Positions 1 to 8,358 of a stretch of DNA of 64,000 nt are shown here, piece after piece (the stretch's first letter is position 1; each line of letters starts with the position of its first letter). Both the position numbers and the translations under genes were made by a program. The DNA lies in the NCBI RefSeq assembly GCF_014640555.1, contig NZ_BMHE01000032.1, positions 22,479-86,478 of the forward strand. Direction: 5' to 3'. Under the pieces are notes generated by a model. That model was not told the DNA's origin. It ran no database searches and was given only the letters and a program-made list of their open reading frames with translations. The DNA is from Paenibacillus marchantiophytorum (GTDB taxonomy: Bacteria > Bacillota > Bacilli > Paenibacillales > NBRC-103111).

Positions 1-975
1 TCCCTTCAGCATGCCAAACAAAGAATCGACTGGACAGGCGCGTTGACACTGGTAGGAGCAATTGTGTGTCTCATGTTTGCTTTGGAATTAGGTGGTAAGC
101 AGTATGCTTGGAACTCTGCCCCGATCCTTGGTTTATTCGCTGGATTCGTCGTGCTTGCGATCAGTTTTCTCTATGCAGAAACGAAGGCTCAGGAACCTAT
201 TATTTCTTTTAAAATGTTCAGAGATCGCCTCTACTCAGCAAGCAATGCCATCGCTATGTTAAGCGGTGCAGCTTTCATTACGGCTTCTGTTTATATTCCA
301 ATCTTCATCCAGGGCGTCCTCGGCGGAAGCGCAACGAATTCCGGCCTCGTGCTGCTGCCGATGATGCTCGGGACAGTTGTTACGGCTACAGCAGGTGGAA
401 TGCTGATCAGTAAATTTACGTATCGTGCCATTCTGATGTCGACACTCGTGCTTTTACTAATCGGAATAGCACTGCTTACGACGCTTACGCCGGAATCATC
501 ACGACTGCTGATCACCCTGTATATGATATTGATTGGTTTGGGGATAGGCGCTTCCTTCTCGGTGCTAAGCAGTGCGGTTATTCAATCGGTTGACCCTAGT
601 CAACGGGGGGCGGCGAGCTCTACCCTCAATTTCCTTCGTTCGCTCGGCATGACGATTGGGATCACCATTTTCGGTATTATCCAAAGCCATTCACTGACCC
701 GGCATTTGACAGATGCCTTCTCCAGTAATGGGCAATCTGCGATGCCAGCAGGGTTGGATTTCAAGGACCCTCATGCACTGTTGGATCCAGCAACCCGCAC
801 CCAAATTCCGGGGCAGGCTCTGGAGCAAATCTCGGCGGGACTCTCATCCTCCATTACGCTTACTTTTGCATGGGCGATTATCCCGGCTGTACTGGCTCTT
901 ATTGCCGCTTTCGCGATGAGCAGAGAGAAGTTTGTCTTGGAGGCAGAGACAGAGAAGTTCGTGGCTTCGCACTAA
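1..975 (+). CDS. DHA2-type MFS multidrug efflux transporter, 5'-truncated by window edge
   Basis: The reading frame is open from base 1, so the gene starts outside the window and only the C-terminal ~324 residues are present. The visible part is a string of hydrophobic helices and contains the family-typical stretch around SVDPSQRGAASSTLNFLRSLG, as in EmrB/QacA-like 14-helix proton antiporters. It is an inner-membrane exporter by family; the substrate cannot be told. The gene ends at a strong hairpin terminator. A second DHA2 exporter lies at 27642-29129, with its own MarR regulator; any regulator for this copy would be outside the window. Confidence 0.85.
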   Translation, partial: SLQHAKQRIDWTGALTLVGAIVCLMFALELGGKQYAWNSAPILGLFAGFVVLAISFLYAETKAQEPIISFKMFRDRLYSASNAIAMLSGAAFITASVYIPIFIQGVLGGSATNSGLVLLPMMLGTVVTATAGGMLISKFTYRAILMSTLVLLLIGIALLTTLTPESSRLLITLYMILIGLGIGASFSVLSSAVIQSVDPSQRGAASSTLNFLRSLGMTIGITIFGIIQSHSLTRHLTDAFSSNGQSAMPAGLDFKDPHALLDPATRTQIPGQALEQISAGLSSSITLTFAWAIIPAVLALIAAFAMSREKFVLEAETEKFVASH

Positions 976-991
976 AAAAGACCAAGAAGAA

Positions 992-1027
992 GACCAGAAC
1001 CCACTTGCGGGTCTCTGGCCTTTTTTT
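992..1027 (+). terminator. Intrinsic terminator after the MFS gene
   Basis: GACCAGAACCC pairs with GGGTCTCTGGCC around a short loop and is followed by seven T residues. It also separates the MFS gene from the convergent cysK. Confidence 0.8.
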
Positions 1028-1047
1028 GCGAACAGCGATAGGTTCTG

Positions 1048-1980
1048 TTATTCATCAAAAAGCGACGTAGACAAATACCGTTCCCCCGTATCCGGCAATA
1101 GCACGACAATCGTCTTCCCTTTATTCCCAGGCCGCTTCGCAATTTCCGTAGCTGCGAACACAGCAGCACCGGAAGAGATGCCCACGAGCAGTCCTTCGGA
1201 TTTGGCTAATTCACGCGCTGTCTGTACGGCATCCTCATTGTTAACCGTGACGATCTCATCGACCACCTCTCGGTGGAAATTGTCCGGAATAAATCCGGCG
1301 CCGATTCCCTGAATCTGATGCACACCGCGTTTGCCGCCTGAAAGAACCGGAGAATCCGCCGGCTCCACCGCAACAATCTGCGCGGCTGGGTTCCTCTGTT
1401 TGAGCAGCTCACCTACACCTGTAATCGTTCCACCCGAACCAACACCAGCGACGAAAATATCAACGTCACCTTCGGTATCGCGCCAGATTTCCTCGGCTGT
1501 CGTTCTTTTGTGAATCTCAGGGTTAGCCGGATTGCTGAATTGCTGCGGAATGAAGGAATTCGGCATTTGTGCCGCCAACTCTTCCGCTTTCTTAATCGCC
1601 CCAAGCATGCCTTCGGCGGCTGGTGTCAGAACAAGCTCAGCGCCCAGCGCTTTCAATAATTTCCTCCGCTCCACGCTAAAGGAATCCGGCAAAATAATAA
1701 TCAACCGATACTTCAGCGCCGCCGCCGCAAAAGCAAGTCCAATTCCGGTGTTCCCGCTGGTTGGCTCAATAATCACCGTGTCTTTGTTCAATTTCCCTGA
1801 GGCTTCTGCCTCTTTGATCATCGCGAAGCCGATTCGGTCCTTGACGCTGCCCGCCGGATTAAAATATTCCAGCTTCGCCAGCACTCTGGCCTCCAGGTTA
1901 AGCTTATTGCTATAGTTCCAGAGTTCAAGCAGCGGTGTATTACCGATTAACTCTGTGAGATTGTTATATATTTTGGTCAT
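1048..1980 (-). CDS. cysK: Cysteine synthase (O-acetylserine sulfhydrylase)
   Basis: A 310-residue fold-type II PLP enzyme that makes L-cysteine from O-acetylserine and sulfide. Visible signatures are NPAGSVKDR with the PLP-binding Lys47, the substrate loop EPTSGNTGIG and the phosphate-binding GVGSGGTITG. Length is normal for CysK/CysM. The start ATG is preceded by GAGGAGG at good spacing. It is transcribed alone, towards the MFS gene. Whether it prefers O-acetylserine (CysK) or another acceptor (CysM, or the YtkP-type paralogue) cannot be decided by eye. Confidence 0.93.
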   Translation of the reverse strand: MTKIYNNLTELIGNTPLLELWNYSNKLNLEARVLAKLEYFNPAGSVKDRIGFAMIKEAEASGKLNKDTVIIEPTSGNTGIGLAFAAAALKYRLIIILPDSFSVERRKLLKALGAELVLTPAAEGMLGAIKKAEELAAQMPNSFIPQQFSNPANPEIHKRTTAEEIWRDTEGDVDIFVAGVGSGGTITGVGELLKQRNPAAQIVAVEPADSPVLSGGKRGVHQIQGIGAGFIPDNFHREVVDEIVTVNNEDAVQTARELAKSEGLLVGISSGAAVFAATEIAKRPGNKGKTIVVLLPDTGERYLSTSLFDE

Positions 1981-2011
1981 GCGATAGCCTCCTCATCTAT
2001 TAAACCAATGA

Positions 2012-2035
2012 ACTTAGTCGGATAAGTATAGTATA
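2012..2035 (-). promoter_or_regulatory. Possible cysK promoter and operator
   Basis: On the minus strand there are overlapping TATACT hexamers (2025-2035), followed directly by ACTTA-N6-TAAGT (2012-2027). An inverted repeat just downstream of a -10 box is a usual place for a repressor site. No good -35 box is seen, and I cannot match the repeat to a named regulator. Confidence 0.3.
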
Positions 2036-2111
2036 CCTGCTGGACGGCGAAAAATTAAATCAATAATGTTGATGAAAGTGTAGGCTATTTTCTTATATAT
2101 GGGTGGTTTGT

Positions 2112-2117
2112 TATAAT
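2112..2117 (+). promoter_or_regulatory. Extended -10 promoter of the disrupted nuclease-like gene
   Basis: TGTTATAAT is a perfect extended -10 box, about 80 bases before the start codon. The same box followed by TAGACGAAGAACGTCC occurs before the intact paralogue at 34422. The -35 region is poor. Confidence 0.55.
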
Positions 2118-2128
2118 GACTATAGACG

Positions 2129-2169
2129 AAGAACGTCCTTTTGCCTTTTGGCGAGAGGGCGTTCTTTTT
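2129..2169 (+). terminator. Hairpin plus T-run in the leader of the disrupted nuclease-like gene
   Basis: AAGAACGTCC pairs with GGGCGTTCTT (one G-U pair) around a T-rich loop and runs into TTTTTATTTTATTT. It lies between the promoter and the RBS, so it should terminate or attenuate the gene's own transcript. No upstream plus-strand gene is left for it to serve, since cysK is divergent. The leader at 34440 has the same hairpin. Confidence 0.6.
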
Positions 2170-2194
2170 ATTTTATTTAAGGAGGCTTAGACGA

Positions 2195-2857
2195 ATGGAC
2201 TTTGAAACTGCACATCAAGCATTTCTTGCGCTTCATATCGAGCTTAGACAGGGGGAACGAAAGGGGCGTTTAATTAGAGGGCATTCTTACGCGGAAACAA
2301 GTTTTCTCAAGCAAGTGTGGTATCCCTTGTTTGGGCATCTAGATGATCTTCATCCCGAATATGAGGTTTATGATTGAAATCGCAAATCACAATTCATCGA
2401 TTTTGCTTATATAACACCTTTTGGCCGCTTTGGGATTGAATGCGATGGTTACCAGAGTCATGTCAAAGACATGGACCGTGAGAGGTTTAATTATGCGCTT
2501 AACCGCGACACGTTTCTAACCGCATTAGGTTGGAAAATGCTTCATTTCTCTTTGGATGATATCCAAAATCGTTCGGAGGTTTGCCGAATGCTGCTGCAAA
2601 TGGCCCTAGGCCCGAGTATCGCGCGAAATACCCCATTGACGGCCACCACCATCATGGAAAAAGAAGTGCTTCGTCTAGCATGGCAGCTTGGACGGTGGAT
2701 TCGTCCCAAAGATGTCACCACCAACCTTGGCGTCGATTTCCGAACAGCACGGAAGTGGTTGCACACCTTGGTCGAACGAGGTTGCCTTTCCCCCATCGTC
2801 AGAGGAGCGGACGTTCGGCACTATGAATTGAAGGCGGGTTCCTTCGAACATCTATAG
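2195..2857 (+). pseudogene. PD-(D/E)XK nuclease-like protein with winged-helix tail, broken by one in-frame stop
   Basis: Start ATG follows AAGGAGG. The frame is open for 220 codons except for TGA at codon 61 (2375-2377); the intact paralogue at 34511 has Trp there, so one G-to-A change explains it. Both sides of the stop stay closely similar to the paralogue, which suggests a recent lesion. The core after the stop has FIDFAY and GIECDGYQSH followed by a DREKFNYALNRD-like helix and GWKMLHF. That is the layout of DUF559/Vsr-like endonucleases. The last ~65 residues look like a winged helix (RWIRPKDVTTNLGVDFRTAR). Family-A palindromes begin about 25 bases after the stop. Translational readthrough is possible but there is no evidence for it. 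Confidence 0.8.
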
Positions 2858-2882
2858 GACATAACTAACGATGCTGGAATGT

Positions 2883-3037
2883 AGCTCCACCTCCGGAGCT
2901 CCTAAATCAGCCATTCCACTGGATTTATCCAATGAAAGCTCCCTCTGGAGCGCCTAAATCAGCATTCCATTGGATTTATCCAATGAAAGCTCCCTCTGGA
3001 GCGCCTAAATCAGCATTCCATTGGATTTATCCAATGG
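2883..3037 (+). repeat. Family-A palindromes in three tandem 51-bp units
   Basis: GGATTTATCC recurs at 2921, 2972 and 3023, exactly 51 bases apart. Each unit holds the palindrome CATTGGAT-TT-ATCCAATG (first copy CACTGG) and a second small hairpin, GCTCC-CTCT-GGAGC. The third copy is extended to a perfect 20-bp inverted repeat at 3018-3037. From 3038 to 3224 I see no gene, only a GACCACC/GGTGGTC pair near 3074 and 3121. Confidence 0.9.
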
Positions 3038-3224
3038 CCTAGTGGAGGTACTAGAGAATTGCTGACTATAGCGACCACCCTCGCAAATCCTAGTCGAGCG
3101 TTGCAGCACCGCCCCATAGCGGTGGTCAACCCACATGCAGAGAAGCGCATCATGGAGCAGCACATGCATTCTATGCTACACTAGCATAAGAATCTATCGT
3201 CAGCAGCAAGGGGAATCTACGAGT

Positions 3225-3986
3225 ATGATACTAGTATCTTGGAATGTGAATGGGATAAGAGCATGTGTGAACAAAGGGTTTGTGGATTACGTTCAGCAGA
3301 AGGATGCTGATATTATTTGTCTGCAAGAAACCAAGCTGCAAGAGGGACAGATTAACCTCGAACTTGGCGAGGCGTATACACAGTACTGGAACTATGCCGT
3401 TAAGAAAGGCTACTCTGGAACAGCTGTGTTCACGAAGGTGCAGCCGATTTCCGTTCGCTATGGGATGGAAGTGGATGAAGAGCCGGAAGGGCGAATCCTG
3501 ACACTGGAGTTCGAGCAATTTTACCTAGTCACGGTATATACGCCGAATGCGAAACGCGACCTTTCGCGGTTGGACTATAGGATGGAGTGGGAAGATCGTT
3601 TCCGCAGCTATCTTCTGCAATTGGATGCTCTGAAGCCCGTTGTTGTCTGCGGAGATCTGAATGTAGCGCACAATGAAATCGATTTGAAGAATGCCAAAGG
3701 GAATCACAACAATTCTGGCTTCACCCTCGAAGAACGCGGCAAAATGACGGAACTCTTGGCCGCTGGTTTCATCGATACATTCCGCGCTCTCTATCCGGAC
3801 CGGACGGATGTCTATTCCTGGTGGTCCAACATGCCTGGGGTCCGGGCACGGAATGTCGGATGGCGCATCGATTATTTCCTTGCCTCCGAACGGCTGCGCC
3901 CTCAAATCGTAGATTCGGTCATCGACTGCGACATCTTGGGCAGCGATCACTGCCCTGTCGTTTTAGAACTCGATTGGGCCCGATAG
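3225..3986 (+). CDS. exoA: Exodeoxyribonuclease III (AP endonuclease)
   Basis: A 253-residue member of the EEP (exonuclease-endonuclease-phosphatase) family that cuts DNA 5' of abasic sites and has 3'-5' exonuclease activity. Family blocks are all present: SWNVNGIRA at the N-terminus, LQETKLQ with the metal-binding Glu35, CGDLNVAHNEIDL, GWRIDYFLAS, and the C-terminal GSDHCPV catalytic His. The frame is open upstream to 3135, but the family start MILVSWN at 3225, behind AAGGGGAA, fits better. It stands alone. Confidence 0.93.
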   Translation: MILVSWNVNGIRACVNKGFVDYVQQKDADIICLQETKLQEGQINLELGEAYTQYWNYAVKKGYSGTAVFTKVQPISVRYGMEVDEEPEGRILTLEFEQFYLVTVYTPNAKRDLSRLDYRMEWEDRFRSYLLQLDALKPVVVCGDLNVAHNEIDLKNAKGNHNNSGFTLEERGKMTELLAAGFIDTFRALYPDRTDVYSWWSNMPGVRARNVGWRIDYFLASERLRPQIVDSVIDCDILGSDHCPVVLELDWAR

Positions 3987-4012
3987 CACCCTATATCCGC
4001 ACACGCTCTACA

Positions 4013-4055
4013 CCAAAGAGCACCTACCACAGATTAGCGGGTAGGTGCTCTTTGG
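4013..4055. terminator. Shared hairpin between convergent genes
   Basis: CCAAAGAGCACCTACC pairs fully with GGTAGGTGCTCTTTGG, a 16-bp stem. Neither side has a long T-run. It lies directly between the stop of exoA and the stop of the minus-strand membrane gene, so it may serve both. Confidence 0.65.
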
Positions 4056-4703
4056 TCATGGATCCAACTTGCTAAACGTCTTCGTCTTGCTAATCTTCTC
4101 ACAGAGGATATACATCAAAAAATATATGGGGAATGACCACCAATAGGCCCAATGAACGAGCACATAGTAGCCTAACCATCGGAAGATAGGCTCAGCCACG
4201 AAGGAACATAAGGTGGAATAGATAGCTGCTTTGAGGTAGGGCGACCAGCTCGGCTTCATTTGCAAAAGCACCATGACCGCAACCGGAAATAGCGAGAAAT
4301 CCCATGGCACATAACTCGGAATTGTGGGTATCGCTACCCCCGTGTAATACCAGAGCCCCATTTCACTACCAAGAAAATCCAACCATGATGAGAAAATAAT
4401 CGCAAAGAAACCGACAAACAATAATCGGCCTGTGCTGTCTTTCTTTCTATATTTGACCCAAAAGATCCAAGGAGCAATGGCTAGAACCCAAGAAAGTATA
4501 AAATCCCAATGGAGAAAGGTATGATGATACCAATACGTTAAATATTCTTTGTTAAGATCAGCGATCTTTTTAAAAAACTCGCCGGCTTTTCGAATCTTTT
4601 CCTCGCCTTGCAAAGACCCTATCTCCAGTTGCTCCACCCTCCTCTCCATCCTCCATAGCCTATATAGATTTCCCAATATAAGTAATTCCAATTCCGAATT
4701 CAT
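4056..4703 (-). CDS. Integral membrane protein resembling the CBO0543 family
   Basis: About 215 residues. A charged amphipathic N-terminal segment is followed by five or so membrane helices, with the motif YVPWDFSLFPV typical of a widespread Bacillales membrane family of unknown function (CBO0543 family). The start is uncertain: an upstream GTG at 4751 is also in frame and would add 16 residues, and neither start has a convincing RBS. It is the last gene of a minus-strand group (6461 to 4056) with small gaps. Function is unknown. Confidence 0.6.
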   Translation of the reverse strand: MNSELELLILGNLYRLWRMERRVEQLEIGSLQGEEKIRKAGEFFKKIADLNKEYLTYWYHHTFLHWDFILSWVLAIAPWIFWVKYRKKDSTGRLLFVGFFAIIFSSWLDFLGSEMGLWYYTGVAIPTIPSYVPWDFSLFPVAVMVLLQMKPSWSPYLKAAIYSTLCSFVAEPIFRWLGYYVLVHWAYWWSFPIYFLMYILCEKISKTKTFSKLDP

Positions 4704-4763
4704 CCCAGCAAAATGAATAAGGCTGCGGCTATTTCCTAAGGAAATAACCACACCCCTGTAAAT

Positions 4764-5903
4764 TTAGTACTCGAAGCCCCGATCATACGAAGATCGTCCC
4801 CGGCCCCGCATGTAGGATCTAATTGCCTTATACCCATAAAAAGCAAGCAGCATAAGCTCAAGCACCCAAATAATGATTGTCGAGGTATTGCTCGGTTCAA
4901 TTTGCAAATAGCTGAATTCTGCGAACTGCTTTCTCTCAAACTTATCCGCTACCATCTGCGCAACATGATCAACGATCGGCGCAAAATCTTTCCCAAAGCC
5001 CATCTCACTCAGATAGTCCTGAACCTCGAGCTTCAGAATATCGACTTCACTCCACGAAAATGCATAAACCCATTTCATCGTTCCATCCAGCGCGGGACTG
5101 AAGCTGACAATAAAATCATTCTTGTTGCCGTTTTGCCAGCGGTCCTGAAGCGCATAGCCGTATTCTCTAGGCTTGTCCGTCCCCACATTAACGAAAATCA
5201 GATTCACTTGCTTCCAGGACCGCGTCTTCCCCGGATGATCCGGATCAGGTATATCTTTATTCAGCTTCGTATTCCAAGCAGCCAGGATATCCAAGGCTCT
5301 ATCTTTGTTAGGAACAGCGCCGACGATACGATCGACTTTAATTAAATCTCTCACATAACCTGGATACGAGGGTAGATCAGTATAGTCTTTGGGATCAAGC
5401 TCTGTGTGTTTAAAAAGACTATACGATCCCTTCACCTTATTGGTGTAGATATGTGTAGAAGCTGACGGCATGCCTAGCGGAAAATATTTGGCCAGATCAG
5501 CTGTCGAATTAGGAAAGCGATCATTGAAATCAACCTTCCCATCCAAGGATTCGTCGACGGTCATCCAGCCGTTGTCCGAGGTCTGAATTTTGTTCTTCGC
5601 CTCGTGGTGTTCCCAATGCCCGCGGTCCTTGGTGCAGCTCTTGCGGCCATGGCTGTCCGTCTCGCAATCTTCCTTGCCCGGAATCCACTCATCCCATTCC
5701 TCTTTATGCTCCCAGCCTGTAATCGAACCCGACCAGACTTCCTGATCCAGTGTTCGCCAGTAATAATCCGCTGCAATCACACCGCCAAAGATGAGAGTTG
5801 CCACAACCGTAACCCAGACCAAGCGCCACCATCTTCTGCCCAAAAATAGTTCAATCGCAAAACCGACGATCAGAACAAGAAAGAACGCTGCCCAGTATGC
5901 CAT
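4764..5903 (-). CDS. Membrane-anchored protein of unknown function
   Basis: A 379-residue protein with two N-terminal membrane helices (about residues 3-20 and 28-46), a large polar middle domain, and one C-terminal helix (about 343-362) followed by an Arg-rich tail. The middle domain begins with a Trp- and acid-rich stretch holding two Cys (CETDSHGRKSC), which may form a disulfide. I do not recognise the family. It starts 3 bases after the LemA-like gene upstream, so the two are almost certainly co-translated. Confidence 0.6.
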   Translation of the reverse strand: MAYWAAFFLVLIVGFAIELFLGRRWWRLVWVTVVATLIFGGVIAADYYWRTLDQEVWSGSITGWEHKEEWDEWIPGKEDCETDSHGRKSCTKDRGHWEHHEAKNKIQTSDNGWMTVDESLDGKVDFNDRFPNSTADLAKYFPLGMPSASTHIYTNKVKGSYSLFKHTELDPKDYTDLPSYPGYVRDLIKVDRIVGAVPNKDRALDILAAWNTKLNKDIPDPDHPGKTRSWKQVNLIFVNVGTDKPREYGYALQDRWQNGNKNDFIVSFSPALDGTMKWVYAFSWSEVDILKLEVQDYLSEMGFGKDFAPIVDHVAQMVADKFERKQFAEFSYLQIEPSNTSTIIIWVLELMLLAFYGYKAIRSYMRGRGRSSYDRGFEY

Positions 5904-5906
5904 CTG

Positions 5907-6461
5907 CTACCTCAGCTTTACTTCATTATCTTTGCCGGTTTGATAAGCGTCACTCGTTCGCTCCGATGTAATGATGAATTTATCCGCATCCATCGTTTGA
6001 AAATGAAAAATACTGTTCATCAGGACATGTTTGCGAATATGCGTATTATATTCCCGCACCAGATCTGCGATTTTCTTCTGATTCCTATCGAATTCTGTAC
6101 GCCCTGCGGAAATTTCATTTTGAAGCTTGGCATACAAATCTTTGTTCATGGTAGGATTCTGTTCCTGCACGATCTTGAAGAGAGCCCCTGTATCGTTGTA
6201 ACGCCCTGCAATCAAATCGGTATATACCTTTTTGATATCATCGGCTTGCATATCTGTGACTTGCGCCATTTCCTTAAATCGTTTCCACATATTATCGTAG
6301 TTCGATTTATTCGATACGTGCTGCGCTTTAATTTGCTCATCTAGGGCAATTGCCGTATTGCGATGGGACCATAACATAGCTGCACTAATAATCGCAATCA
6401 GCAGGAAGATCCCCACAAAACCCAAACAACCGATAACCATAATACTGCTTTTATTCCGCAT
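5907..6461 (-). CDS. LemA-like membrane-anchored helical protein
   Basis: A 184-residue protein with one N-terminal membrane helix (residues 7-30) and a long helical extracytoplasmic part. The pattern NYDNMWKRFKEMAQV, then LVREYNTHIRKH and a C-terminal F...IITSERTSDAYQ matches the layout of LemA-family proteins, although the classical NxVxxAxxQV block is only loosely kept. It is first in the three-gene minus-strand operon ending at 4056. The role is unknown; LemA proteins are often found beside other membrane proteins of unknown function. Confidence 0.55.
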   Translation of the reverse strand: MRNKSSIMVIGCLGFVGIFLLIAIISAAMLWSHRNTAIALDEQIKAQHVSNKSNYDNMWKRFKEMAQVTDMQADDIKKVYTDLIAGRYNDTGALFKIVQEQNPTMNKDLYAKLQNEISAGRTEFDRNQKKIADLVREYNTHIRKHVLMNSIFHFQTMDADKFIITSERTSDAYQTGKDNEVKLR

Positions 6462-6569
6462 GACTAGAGACCCCTCTGTATAAAATTTCCACTGACACCT
6501 ATCATTCTAGCATAATCTTTGACAGGATTGATCAAAATTCCACAAAGTTTTTAGCGCCCTCTTCATACC

Positions 6570-6618
6570 AAAAAAGGGCTGCAGCAGCTTGCGCCGACAG
6601 GCGAACTGCTACAACCCT
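6570..6618 (-). terminator. Terminator of the SRPBCC gene
   Basis: On the minus strand AGGGTTGTAGCAG pairs imperfectly with CTGCTGCAGCCCT, with an inner GCC/GGC, and is followed by TTTTTT. Confidence 0.75.
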
Positions 6619-6636
6619 CATGTTACATAGGACCGC

Positions 6637-7086
6637 TTACCAACCGAAATCGAGAGTCTTCCCCGTTTCCACGTAACTCTTAATATTGCTCAGAATCATC
6701 GGCCAACTGGACTGGGTGCTTTCATAAGATGGATGATTGGCCGGCCATTGATCATTCACCAGCGTAAGCTTCGTGCAATTGCCAACGACATCCAACGTAA
6801 GCGTCACTCTTGTTTCCAGCTCTGTGTGATTCTCCCGATAAGACGGCCCTGGATGCTCCGTATAGCTCATGCTTTTATTCGTCTCAAAAGCCAATACGGT
6901 TCCATAAACATGCACGGTTTCATCCCCCTCATTGCCCGGTCCCACATACGAATAAGGAGCTCCGATTTCGAAGGTAGAGTTCAACACGCTGCCAAAAAAG
7001 ATCGCTTTGGTCGCTTCCGGCTCAATGAATACCTTCCATACAGCCTCTGGATTCGCATTGATATAAAATTCATATTTAAGATCCAT
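6637..7086 (-). CDS. SRPBCC (AHSA1-like) ligand-binding domain protein
   Basis: A 149-residue single-domain START/Bet v1-fold protein. It has the family opening MDLKYEFYINANPEAVWKVF, the GxGNEGDE turn and the closing GWPMILSN-like helix seen in activator-of-Hsp90-homologue-1-like proteins. The longest frame starts at 7146, but the ATG at 7086 sits behind GGAGGAG and matches the family start. It is divergent from the AraC regulator at 7216, which may control it. Members of the family bind small hydrophobic ligands; the ligand is unknown. Confidence 0.8.
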   Translation of the reverse strand: MDLKYEFYINANPEAVWKVFIEPEATKAIFFGSVLNSTFEIGAPYSYVGPGNEGDETVHVYGTVLAFETNKSMSYTEHPGPSYRENHTELETRVTLTLDVVGNCTKLTLVNDQWPANHPSYESTQSSWPMILSNIKSYVETGKTLDFGW

Positions 7087-7215
7087 TTCTACTCCTCCAT
7101 TTATCGCTATTTCATTGCATAAATCTTGCCGAACTGCTAGTCTCAATAGTAGCGTAGAGCGATTGGAATGTATTGTAAAAACGCGACAAATCCATCACCG
7201 TTTGGAGGCGTGATT

Positions 7216-8037
7216 ATGACATCTCATGTACATCGAACCGATAAGGGTATTCTGCAAGCTGAGGCCGGCAAGCACAAATTCTCCCTCAACCGATATCAGC
7301 CTTCCCCAGATTTGGCCTTATATATCGAGCATTATTGGGTAGTGCGGTGGGACTTACGAGGACAAGATCCCTACCGACAAGTCATTCTATCTTATCCCAA
7401 CGTGAATATCTCATTCGAACAAGAGCAGCAGGGCATTTATGCCGGTGTGTACGGTGTTCCCAAAACAACCTATGCTCGCCTTTTACAAGATACCGGCATC
7501 GTGTTTGGCGTTAAATTCCACCCTGGCGGCTTTTATCCGTTCTGGAAACAACCGGTCTCCTTGCTTACTGGCGAGATCCTTTCCATACAGGAAGCTTTTG
7601 GCGTTGAAACAATCGATATGACCCATATGATGTTTGCCATGGAGCATGGCGAGGATATGATCCCCTTGGTGGAACAATTTCTGCGGGATCGCCTCCCAGA
7701 GCCAGACGAACAAGTGGCTCTGATTCGTCGAATTGTACAAGCAGCAATTACGAACAAGGAGATTCTCCAAGTCGAGGATATGGCTCACACCTTTGGCATC
7801 AACAAGCGGACGCTTCAGCGCCTTTTCAACCGTTATGTCGGTGTAAGTCCTAAGTGGGTCATTGGACGGTATCGGCTGCAGGAAGCTGCTGAACTGATGG
7901 AAAAAGGCAGTATGCCCGACTGGTCCAAGCTATCGCAGGATTTGGGCTACTATGACCAAGCACACTTCATTAAGACCTTCAAGTCCATGATTGGCAAATC
8001 TCCCGAGGAGTATGTAAAATCGCTGGGTGGGGTTTAG
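7216..8037 (+). CDS. AraC-family transcriptional regulator with N-terminal DUF6597-like domain
   Basis: A 273-residue regulator. The N-terminal part (YQPSPDLALYIEHYWVVRWDL, followed by a FGVKFHPGGFYPF block) is the DUF6597 ligand/sensor domain found in many AraC proteins. The last ~95 residues hold two helix-turn-helix motifs, ending LGYYDQAHFIKTFKSMIGKSPEEY, the AraC signature. The start at 7216 is set by GGAGG at 7204. It diverges from the SRPBCC gene over a 129-base gap, which suggests autoregulation and control of that gene. The inducer is unknown. Confidence 0.88.
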   Translation: MTSHVHRTDKGILQAEAGKHKFSLNRYQPSPDLALYIEHYWVVRWDLRGQDPYRQVILSYPNVNISFEQEQQGIYAGVYGVPKTTYARLLQDTGIVFGVKFHPGGFYPFWKQPVSLLTGEILSIQEAFGVETIDMTHMMFAMEHGEDMIPLVEQFLRDRLPEPDEQVALIRRIVQAAITNKEILQVEDMAHTFGINKRTLQRLFNRYVGVSPKWVIGRYRLQEAAELMEKGSMPDWSKLSQDLGYYDQAHFIKTFKSMIGKSPEEYVKSLGGV

Positions 8038-8057
8038 CATCCATGCTGTTCGCAAAG

Positions 8058-8098
8058 AAAAGCAGCCCGAACTCGAAGGAGTGATCGGACTGCTTTTT
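8058..8098 (+). terminator. Terminator of the AraC gene
   Basis: AAAGCAGCCCGA pairs with TCGGACTGCTTT around a 14-base loop and ends in TTTTTATTATTATT. Confidence 0.75.
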
Positions 8099-8221
8099 AT
8101 TATTATTATTTAAATCCTAACATTTAGAGGTTATGGAATCCGTTATTTGATTGAGAAAAATGCTAAAATAACATAGTTTAGGAAATACTGTTCTCATCGT
8201 TACCTAATAGAGTTCATAAAT

Positions 8222-8251
8222 CATAAGCTTCGCACAATAATAGTTGTTCGA
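8222..8251 (+). repeat. Left copy of a perfect 30-bp inverted repeat flanking the recombinase
   Basis: CATAAGCTTCGCACAATAAT followed by AGTTGTTCGA. The reverse complement lies at 9337-9366 without mismatch. Inside it, TTCGCACAA-TAATAG-TTGTTCGA is itself an imperfect dyad, with arms TTCGnACAA and a 6-bp spacer. That is the shape of a tyrosine-recombinase crossover site. Confidence 0.92.
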
Positions 8252-8358
8252 CAAATTTCCGCTAAATCCTACTTAAAACTCTTTTATTCTACAATTTATG
8301 TATCTTCTGTATTATAGTAAATAGAGCTACATAATACAAGGTTACTAGGAAATTATTA

